From the NCBI GenBank assembly GCA_963169235.1, contig CAUJCX010000024.1:1-64000 (forward strand): a DNA stretch of 64,000 bases, given 5' to 3'. This document shows positions 58,049 through 64,000 of the stretch, piece after piece. The stretch comes from Actinomycetota bacterium (GTDB lineage Bacteria; Actinomycetota; Thermoleophilia; Miltoncostaeales; Miltoncostaeaceae). Position numbers and translations under genes: made by a program. Under the pieces are notes generated by a model that saw nothing but the letters and a program-made list of their open reading frames with translations, had not been told where the DNA came from and searched no databases. Each line of letters begins with the position of its first letter. Positions within the stretch are counted from its first letter, which is position 1.

Positions 58049-59326
58049 TCAGCCTGCGCCCTTCACGGGGAACACGGCCGTGCTGTCGACGAGCTTGCCA
58101 CCCTTGTACTGCCACGTGCCGTAGCTGGCCGAGGCCGGGTCGCCGTTGGCGTCGAAGTCGATGGGACCCGACGCGCCCTCGTAGTCGATGTCCTCACCGG
58201 CGGCGACGGCCTTCAGCGCCTCGGGGAGCTGCTCGAACGTGTACTTCGTGCCGCCCGGGGCCGACACGTCGGTGAGCGCCTTGGCGATGTCCGCGCCGTT
58301 GTTGGAGCCCGCCTTCACGGCCGCCAGCGAGTACAGCACCACAGCGTCGAACTCCTGGGCGTCGTACGTCTGACGGTCGGTCTTGACCTTCTCCTTCCAC
58401 AGGGCGTCGAACGCCTTGCCGGCCGGCGCGTCGAGGCTGGTCGGCACCGTGCCGTTCATGCCCTCGGTCACCTTCACGCCCGACTTCTTGGGCAGGTCGG
58501 GCGAACGCAGGCCGTCCACGGTCCAGGTCTTGGCCGGGTCCCACTTGCCGGTGCGAAGCAGGGCCGGGCCCATCTTCTGCCACGACTCGGGGAAGTCCAC
58601 CACGACCCACGCGGCCGGGTTGCCACCCGCCAGCTTGTTGGCCTCGGAGTCGAGCGAGCTGGCCTCGGGGTTGTACGTGACCTTCACTCCCACCTTGCCG
58701 CCGCCGGCCTCCCACGCCTGCGTGAACTGCTCGAGCAGCGCGTTGCCGTACGCGTCGTTGCGGCCGCCGATGTTGACCGTGGCGTCCTTGCCGATCTTGT
58801 CGCCCAGCACCTGCGCCAGCACCTTGCCCTGCAGGGCGTCCGACGGCGCCGTGCGGAACACCAGGCCGTCGTCCTCGATGTTCGTGACGTCCGGCGCCGT
58901 GGCGGACGGGCTGATGAGCGGCACGCCCGCGTCGACCGTGACGTTCTCGGCCGTCGGGATGGTCTCCGAGCTCGCCATCGGACCGGCGATCACGTTGACC
59001 TTGTCCGACTCGACCAGCTTGGTGGCCGCCTCCTGCGAGCCCTGCGGGTCGGTCTTGGTGTCCTCGGTCACCAGCTTCACGTTGATGTCGACACCGGCCT
59101 TCTTGGCGGCCTCGTTCACCGCGTCGGCGCCCAGCTGGGCGGCCTTCGCGTTGGGACCACCGAACGGAGCGAGGTCACCGGTGAGCGGCACCAGCACGCC
59201 CACCTTCAGCTCGCCCACCTTGCCGCTGGAGCTCGACTTGTCGTCGTCGCCGCCACATGCCGCCGCGCCGGCGCCGATGGCCACCGCAACGGAAAGGAGC
59301 GCCATCAGCCTCCGGCGCTTCGTCAT
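58049..59326 (-). CDS. livK: branched-chain amino-acid ABC substrate-binding lipoprotein
   Basis: A 425-residue exported binding protein. The signal sequence ends AIGAGAAAC with lipidated C24, followed by an Asp/Ser linker. The type I periplasmic binding fold shows KVGVLVPLTGDLAPFGGPNA, VNVIAGPMASSETIPTA, VPLISPSATAPDVT and FRTAPSDALQGKVLAQVL. It captures Leu/Ile/Val-type ligands or related amides for LivHMGF, which it faces from the opposite strand, so it has its own promoter. The ATG at 59326 has AGGGGG 8 bases upstream; GTG 59335 is possible. Confidence 0.93.
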   Translation of the reverse strand: MTKRRRLMALLSVAVAIGAGAAACGGDDDKSSSSGKVGELKVGVLVPLTGDLAPFGGPNAKAAQLGADAVNEAAKKAGVDINVKLVTEDTKTDPQGSQEAATKLVESDKVNVIAGPMASSETIPTAENVTVDAGVPLISPSATAPDVTNIEDDGLVFRTAPSDALQGKVLAQVLGDKIGKDATVNIGGRNDAYGNALLEQFTQAWEAGGGKVGVKVTYNPEASSLDSEANKLAGGNPAAWVVVDFPESWQKMGPALLRTGKWDPAKTWTVDGLRSPDLPKKSGVKVTEGMNGTVPTSLDAPAGKAFDALWKEKVKTDRQTYDAQEFDAVVLYSLAAVKAGSNNGADIAKALTDVSAPGGTKYTFEQLPEALKAVAAGEDIDYEGASGPIDFDANGDPASASYGTWQYKGGKLVDSTAVFPVKGAG

Positions 59327-59461
59327 TTCCCGCACCCCCTGGTTTCAATGTGCCGGAGAACCCGGCCCGCCAGGCGCGAGCCTAACCGACGCGGTCGGCG
59401 GAGGAGTGCGAAAACCTGCGCATCGGCGCATGTTCCCGCGTCTCCATCGACCCCATTGTGG

Positions 59462-59998
59462 TCAGTCGAGGTCCATCTGCTGCTTGGCGAACACCAGGCG
59501 GGCCCGGTACGCGCACTCGGCCAGGGCCGCCAGCTTCGCCTCGGCGATCTCGGCGGGCAGCGTGTGCAGGCCCGGGGTGCTCACCACCCACAGCGCCGCC
59601 GGCGACGTGGCGCGCGCGATGTCCACGATGTCGCGCGCCACCACGTTGGGATCCTCCACGACGGCCGACGCGCCGTCGACCAGCGCGATCACGTGCTCGT
59701 CCGCGCCGACCCGGTACGCCCCCACGGGGACGGGGCCGTCGGTCTCGATCAGCAGGGCGCCGGCCGCGAACAGCGCGTCGGCGTCGCCGGGACGCGCCTT
59801 GACGGGGCGGAACGGAACCTGCCGGCGCGCCAGCGCCACGGTGTCGGCCGTGTCCACGTCGGCGCCGCTGGCCACCACGTCCACCCCGGCACGCAGCATC
59901 CGCTCGGCCCACGACGGCTCGCCCGGCAGGTGACCCAGCGCAAGCGTCGCCAGCACGGGCAGTTGCACGCCCTGTCGTTCGAGTTCGTCGCGTCGCAT
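59462..59998 (-). CDS. hypothetical protein
   Basis: A 178-residue cytosolic protein I do not recognise. Alternating strand/helix pattern (LPVLATLALGHLPGEPSWAE, AGVDVVASGADVDTADTVAL, GALLIETDGPVPVGAYRV, ALWVVSTPGLHTLPAEIAEA) suggests half of a TIM-type barrel; the end PGLHTLPAEIAEAKL loosely resembles UROD/MetE-like barrels, but this is weak. ATG at 59998 lacks a ribosome site. The distance to livK (135 bp) and to the next gene argues for a separate unit. Confidence 0.62.
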   Translation of the reverse strand: MRRDELERQGVQLPVLATLALGHLPGEPSWAERMLRAGVDVVASGADVDTADTVALARRQVPFRPVKARPGDADALFAAGALLIETDGPVPVGAYRVGADEHVIALVDGASAVVEDPNVVARDIVDIARATSPAALWVVSTPGLHTLPAEIAEAKLAALAECAYRARLVFAKQQMDLD

Positions 59999-60094
59999 CG
60001 CGCGGCGAGTCTGGCAGACGTCGCACCCGGGTCCGGGGCGCTCCCGCGGGTCTAGTTTGCGTCGCTACCGCGAGAACCGGATGGACATCGCTGA

Positions 60095-60115
60095 CCTATA
60101 CGTTCGTACCTATAC
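60095..60115 (+). repeat. direct CCTATAC repeats in a promoter region
   Basis: CCTATAC occurs at 60095 and 60109, spaced 14 bases, in an AT-richer stretch about 160 bases before the secreted-protein gene. Each contains a possible TATACN -10 box. Downstream leader segments include a GCGGTC/GACCGC hairpin (60214-60231). Confidence 0.4.
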
Positions 60116-60272
60116 CTCCAGGGGGCAAAAGGCGCTCAGATGGAGGTTTTAGCGGTATGGGCACAACCTCTACTCGCCTTGCCCGGCCCCCGGGGCCACT
60201 CCATTCTCGTTGTGCGGTCACCGACGACCGCCGGCTACTTCACCCTGATCACGGCACGGAGGCTCAGACACA

Positions 60273-62378
60273 GTGAAGCTCTCGACGCGACGCACCCTGA
60301 CGGCACTGGCGGCAACGGGCATCGGCGCCGCCGCCGTCTTCGCCGCATCGCCGGCTGCGGCCGCCGACATCACGGCGACCTCCACGGTGACCACCTCCAT
60401 CAACACCACCGGGGTGACGAAGGACGCCAACGGGCTGCCGCAGTACTCGCCCAGCTCGCGCGTGCGCATGGACGTCGCCTGGTCGGTGCCCAACGGCTCG
60501 CAGGCCGGCGACACGTTCAAGGTCGCGCTCGACGACGACCTGGCCGGCACCTCGTTCGTGCCGATCAACCTCACCAACGCCGCCGGCGACGTCGTGGCCA
60601 CCACGTCGTACGACGACGCGGGCAACGTCGTGATCACGCTCACCTCGTACGTGAACAACCGCATCGACGTCAGCGGCACCGCCTGGTTCTCGCTCGGCTT
60701 CGACCAGACGCAGGTGGCCGGCGTGGGCGACCACGTCCTCAGCGTGTTCGGCACCACCGTCAACGTGCACCGCAACGCCCCCAGCGGCACCCCTAGCCCC
60801 CTGGGCGCCGCCGACTACAAGTCGGGCTGGTGGAACAACGGCGAGGCCAAGGACACCGCCGTCGACGTGAACGGCGTGCTGGTGAACACCGCGAACCCGC
60901 AGCTCGGCTGGATCGTGCAGCCCAAGGTGAAGGTGGGCAACCCGGCCCACGACTGGCAGTCGGCCACCATCACCGACACCGTGCGCTCGGGTCACCACTT
61001 CGACTGCACCGTGGTGGGTGGCAAGTACACCAAGCTCGGCCTGAGCTTCACGACGGGTGGCGCGGGCGTGCAGCCGGGTGCCTCCATGACGGTCGACAGC
61101 TGCGCCCCGACCACGCTCGCGGTGAGGATCACGAAGAACCTCGCCGACCAGACGCCCTACGGCATCAGCTACCGCACGTGGCTCGACACCGACGCCGCCG
61201 GGCACCCGACGTACGTCGACTCCAACAGCATCCAGCGGGTGGGCTTCAACCCCTCGGGCTACGGCAACTCGGCCGTGATCAACTACGACGGCGTGCCGTA
61301 CACGTTCTCGCGCACCGTCAAGCGCGTGGCCCAGGGTGGCGACGCGACCGGCACCAACCTGGTGCCCGCCGTGGACATCGAGAAGTACACGGGCGTGTGG
61401 GCCGGCATCACGGGCCTCGACGCCAACGGCCAGCCCACCAACCAGCCGGCCGGCGACTACGACACGGCCCCGGGCCTCCAGGTGACCGACGGCTCGGCGA
61501 CGCCCATCACGATGCGCATCACGAACACCGGCAACGAGACCCTCGACGGGGTCACGGTGACCGACGACGTGTTCGGTGCCGCGGTCACGGGCTTCACCTG
61601 CACGTTCAACGGCTCCACCACCATGCCGTTCAAGGGCCTGGCGCCCGGCAAGTCGTTCACCTGCTCGGCCACGCTGCCCGCGACGTTCACCGGCACGCAC
61701 AAGGACGTGTCCACGGTGAAGGCGATCGGCCGCACGTCGAAGGTCGCTGTCAGCGACAAGGACGCGTTCCACGCCGTGCAGCGCACCGCGCCCACCACGG
61801 TGACGACGCCCACCACGCCGCAGCCGCCGGCTCCGGCTCCCGAGTCGCCCGCCCCGGCCCCGCAGGCCCCGGCCGCGACGCCGCAGGCCCCCGCCCCGGC
61901 CCCCACGGTCCCGGCCGTCGTGCCGAACGCCGCGGTTTCCGGTGCCGCGACCCCGGCCACGCTCGGCATCACCAAGCAGGCCCTCACGCGCCGGGCCGAC
62001 GCGGGTGGCACGGTGACCTGGCGGATCGTGGTGCGCAACACCAGCCGCAACGCCGCCCAGCGCGTCAACGTCTGTGACGCACTCCCCCGCGGTGCCACGC
62101 TGCGCAGCCGCGTCGCCGACGTGCGGGTCGCCGGCTCCGCGGTGAAGGCCGGGGTGACGTTCCGCGGCAGCCAGGCCTGCATCACGCTGAACACCCTGGC
62201 CGCCGGCGCCCGCGCCGAGTGGACCCTGGTGACCCCGCTCACCCGCACGGTGCGCGGCACGCTGACCAACCGGGCGCAGGCCACCGCGGCCAACGTGCGC
62301 GGCACGGTCACGGCCACCGCGAAGGCCACCGTGAAGGCCGCCCCCATGGCGGTGGTCGCCCCGGCGGTCACCGGGTAG
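60273..62378 (+). CDS. large secreted DUF11-like surface protein
   Basis: A 701-residue exported protein. Signal peptide KLSTRRTLTALAATGIGAAAVFAASPAAAA. The first half has adhesin-like beta domains (SSRVRMDVAWSVPNGSQAGDTF, QSATITDTVRSGHHFDCTVV, GISYRTWLDTDAAGHPTYVD); the middle has ITNTGNETLDGVTVTDDVFG, a DUF11-type unit; then a Pro/Ala/Thr stalk of about 45 residues; and a final DUF11 domain (ITKQALTRRADAGGTVTWRI, NVCDALPRGATL). There is no LPxTG or C-terminal helix, so it may be released or held by other means. GTG at 60273 has GGAGG 11 bases upstream. Confidence 0.82.
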   Translation: MKLSTRRTLTALAATGIGAAAVFAASPAAAADITATSTVTTSINTTGVTKDANGLPQYSPSSRVRMDVAWSVPNGSQAGDTFKVALDDDLAGTSFVPINLTNAAGDVVATTSYDDAGNVVITLTSYVNNRIDVSGTAWFSLGFDQTQVAGVGDHVLSVFGTTVNVHRNAPSGTPSPLGAADYKSGWWNNGEAKDTAVDVNGVLVNTANPQLGWIVQPKVKVGNPAHDWQSATITDTVRSGHHFDCTVVGGKYTKLGLSFTTGGAGVQPGASMTVDSCAPTTLAVRITKNLADQTPYGISYRTWLDTDAAGHPTYVDSNSIQRVGFNPSGYGNSAVINYDGVPYTFSRTVKRVAQGGDATGTNLVPAVDIEKYTGVWAGITGLDANGQPTNQPAGDYDTAPGLQVTDGSATPITMRITNTGNETLDGVTVTDDVFGAAVTGFTCTFNGSTTMPFKGLAPGKSFTCSATLPATFTGTHKDVSTVKAIGRTSKVAVSDKDAFHAVQRTAPTTVTTPTTPQPPAPAPESPAPAPQAPAATPQAPAPAPTVPAVVPNAAVSGAATPATLGITKQALTRRADAGGTVTWRIVVRNTSRNAAQRVNVCDALPRGATLRSRVADVRVAGSAVKAGVTFRGSQACITLNTLAAGARAEWTLVTPLTRTVRGTLTNRAQATAANVRGTVTATAKATVKAAPMAVVAPAVTG

Positions 62379-62406
62379 CGCGCGACGGGGGGTCTCCCGC
62401 GGCCAA

Positions 62407-62412
62407 TACCAT
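62407..62412 (+). promoter_or_regulatory. -10 box (TACCAT) of a leaderless promoter
   Basis: TACCAT, then 6 bases, then the ATG of the permease gene at 62419; no ribosome site. Confidence 0.45.
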
Positions 62413-62418
62413 GGCCCG

Positions 62419-63591
62419 ATGGAGACCCCCCGCGTCGATCGTTGGTGGAGGCGCGTCGGGCCCTGGGTGGGCATCGGCACCAGCCCCGCCGCGTTGATGA
62501 CCGGTGGCGGCCTCGCCGCCGGACTGCACGGCCCCCGCCTGGCGATCTGCCTGCTGGCGGGGGCCGTCGCGTTGGCGGCCCTCGCCGCGGCGCAGGGAAT
62601 CGTGGGACAGCGCAGCGGTCGGTCGCTGGTGGCCGTGCTCGAGCGCCCGCTGGGCACCGCCGGTGCCCGCTACGTCGCCGGAGCCGTGATGGCGGCGATG
62701 ATGCTGGGCTGGTTCGGCGTCAACTCGGACGCGGCCGGAACCGCCGCCGCCCGCCTGGCCGGCGTGGACCCGTGGCTCGGCATCGTGGCGTTCACGCTGT
62801 TCGCGCTGGTGGTGACCGTGCGGGGGATCGGCAGCCTGTCGACCGCCGCGGTGGTGGCCGGCGCGGCCACCGCGGTGCTGGTGGTGTGGAGCCTCCTGAT
62901 CGTGGCCGGGCGGGACGGCGCCGGCTGGGGCTCCGCGTCCACCGTGGAGCACCCCGGCTCGCTGCTGCACGGCATCGGGCTGATGGTGGGCTACGGCGCG
63001 GCGTTCGCGCTGCGCGCGCCCGACTTCACCCGTGACCTCGGGCGCCCCGGCGACGTGGTGCGCTGCGCGGCGTGGGGCCTGGCGCTGCCGCTGACGCTGT
63101 TCGGGGCGGTGGGCGCCGCCGTGTACGTCGTGACCGGTGCGTGGAACGTCGCCGACATGTGGACGCGGCTCGGCAGCGACCGCATCGGCTACATCATCAT
63201 CGCCATCGGCTTCCTCGGCTCGGTGATGACCAACCTGTTCTCGGGGGCGCTGGCCGTGCGGTCGGCCACGCGGCTGGGACCCCGGGCGGGAATGACGGCG
63301 TTCTTCGTGGTCGGCGTCGCCCTGGCACTGGCGGGCCTGGCCGACCACATGCTCGACTACCTGGTGCTGATGACGGTGACCGCCCCGGGGCTGGTGGTGC
63401 TGTGCGTCGTGACGCTGCGCGGACGGCGGGCGGTGAGCGCCTGGAACGCCGCGGGGCTCACCACGTGGGGGCTGTCGACGGCAGCGGGACTGGCCTGCGC
63501 CGCGTGGGCCCCGGCGTTGGCGCTCCCGGGCGCGCTCGCGGTGTCGGCGGCCCTGGCGGCGGGCTTCCAATCGCGGGGTGTGCTGGGATAA
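62419..63591 (+). CDS. NCS1-type (purine/cytosine-like) permease
   Basis: A 390-residue membrane protein with about 11-12 helices. WVGIGTSPAALMTGGGLAAGL and GIVGQRSGRSLVAVLERPLG followed by MLGWFGVNSDAAG are NCS1 (CodB-like) features. It is shorter than many NCS1 carriers (420-500 residues), mainly in the C-terminal part. It should import a nucleobase or related compound with H+ or Na+; the ligand cannot be read from sequence. ATG 62419 fits the leaderless promoter. The end of the gene overlaps the pckA -10 box. Confidence 0.82.
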   Translation: METPRVDRWWRRVGPWVGIGTSPAALMTGGGLAAGLHGPRLAICLLAGAVALAALAAAQGIVGQRSGRSLVAVLERPLGTAGARYVAGAVMAAMMLGWFGVNSDAAGTAAARLAGVDPWLGIVAFTLFALVVTVRGIGSLSTAAVVAGAATAVLVVWSLLIVAGRDGAGWGSASTVEHPGSLLHGIGLMVGYGAAFALRAPDFTRDLGRPGDVVRCAAWGLALPLTLFGAVGAAVYVVTGAWNVADMWTRLGSDRIGYIIIAIGFLGSVMTNLFSGALAVRSATRLGPRAGMTAFFVVGVALALAGLADHMLDYLVLMTVTAPGLVVLCVVTLRGRRAVSAWNAAGLTTWGLSTAAGLACAAWAPALALPGALAVSAALAAGFQSRGVLG

Positions 63592-63592
63592 T
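63587..63592 (+). promoter_or_regulatory. -10 box (GATAAT) of a leaderless pckA promoter
   Basis: GATAAT, 7 bases, then the ATG at 63600. A weak CTTCCA lies 17 bases upstream as a possible -35. The box overlaps the stop region of the permease gene. Confidence 0.5.
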
Positions 63593-63599
63593 CGTCCTC

Positions 63600-64000
63600 A
63601 TGACCCGGGGGGACGACAATGCATACGGAAAGGCTGTCATGACGACGATGGACCCAGGCGGGCTGAAGGCCCACGGGCTCGATCCGGCCGGCGCGGTGTG
63701 GCACAACCTGTCACCCGAGGCGCTCTACGAGCAGACGCTGCGCCTTGCCACCGGACGCCTTTCCCATGGTGGCCCGATGCTGGTGACCACCGGCAAGCAC
63801 ACCGGCCGGGCGCCGAAGGACCGCTTCATCGTGCGTGAGCCGGGTTCCGAGGGCCGCGTCGACTGGGGCGCCGTCAACCAGGAGATCTCCGCCGACCACG
63901 CCGCGCGCATCCGCGACGACCTGCGGGCGCACTTGAGCGCCGCGGAGGCGCTGTTCGTCGTGGACGCGCGGGTGGGCGCCGACCACGAGCACACCACGTG
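63600..64000 (+). CDS. pckA: phosphoenolpyruvate carboxykinase (ATP), N-terminal part
   Basis: The first 133 residues of ATP-type PEPCK, cut by the window end. VWHNLSPEALYEQTLR, LVTTGKHTGRAPKDRFIVRE (TGxxTGRxPKDKF-like substrate loop) and AEALFVVDARVGAD are typical. It converts oxaloacetate to PEP in gluconeogenesis. ATG 63600 is favoured by the promoter spacing; ATG codons at 63639 and 63648 would give the more usual family start and cannot be excluded. Confidence 0.93.
   Translation, partial: MTRGDDNAYGKAVMTTMDPGGLKAHGLDPAGAVWHNLSPEALYEQTLRLATGRLSHGGPMLVTTGKHTGRAPKDRFIVREPGSEGRVDWGAVNQEISADHAARIRDDLRAHLSAAEALFVVDARVGADHEHTT

Noticed and set aside
60121-60272. c-di-GMP riboswitch before the secreted-protein gene
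   Set aside because: The conserved core segments of class I and II aptamers could not be matched; only generic hairpins are seen.

Overview
The window is very GC-rich (above 70 % by eye) and tightly packed. Many genes overlap by 4 bp (ATGA/GTGA), GTG and TTG starts are common, and several genes have a TANNNT -10 box only 6-8 bases before the start codon (leaderless layout). This, together with an FHA/PP2C/PASTA-kinase/shape-protein cluster, DUF4446, F420-type flavin oxidoreductase and KasA/KasB-like synthase pair, points to a chromosome of a high-GC actinobacterium. A deep lineage such as Thermoleophilia is my guess; no rRNA or other marker in the window settles it.

Layout. 1-8.4 kb holds general metabolism and transport: a DUF445 membrane protein (cut by the window edge), a DHA2 drug-efflux permease divergent from an aldo/keto reductase, a PH-like protein, a glyoxalase-fold protein divergent from a sulfurtransferase, a NADAR N-glycosidase, an LLM flavin oxidoreductase, and a Gly-rich DUF937 protein, followed by tRNA-Arg(CCT). 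8.5-17.5 kb holds a secreted beta-propeller, an HNH endonuclease, two tandem secreted paralogues of unknown function, a TyrA/PheA-like fusion whose key active-site motifs are changed, a DUF4446 protein, a single-pass membrane protein and tRNA-Leu(CAG).

17.6-29.5 kb is one ten-gene run on the plus strand: polytopic kinase, fhaA, fhaB, pstP, rodA/ftsW, pbpA, pknB (4 PASTA), ddl, a metallophosphoesterase and a lipoprotein-like gene. It is the actinobacterial phospho-signalling unit for peptidoglycan growth, with precursor synthesis (ddl) coupled on. 29.5-33.9 kb has a second kinase on the minus strand, translationally coupled to two tyrosine recombinases and divergent from an OmpR-type response regulator with no sensor kinase beside it.

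33.9-36.65 kb is a scar: lower-GC small genes, a frameshifted IS3-family transposase without its first catalytic Asp, a 70-bp near-copy of an MFS gene that lies 3 kb away, and a broken secreted YD-repeat/TIG gene. This is the only clear trace of mobile DNA.

36.7-49.1 kb returns to core genes: aldo/keto reductase, MFS permease, S9 peptidase, a third kinase, fabD-fabG-fabF-fabF plus a small membrane protein (a type II fatty-acid elongation set without acpP or fabH), glutamate dehydrogenase, a GNAT acetyltransferase and a hotdog thioesterase. 49.1-64 kb holds a degenerate GGDEF protein, full-length leaderless metH, a PRC-barrel protein with a mixed-charge tail, a liv branched-chain amino-acid ABC cluster with its binding protein facing it across a strong two-way terminator, an unrecognised gene, a large secreted DUF11-like surface protein, an NCS1-type permease and the start of pckA.

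No CRISPR array, rRNA, intact insertion sequence or phage module is visible.
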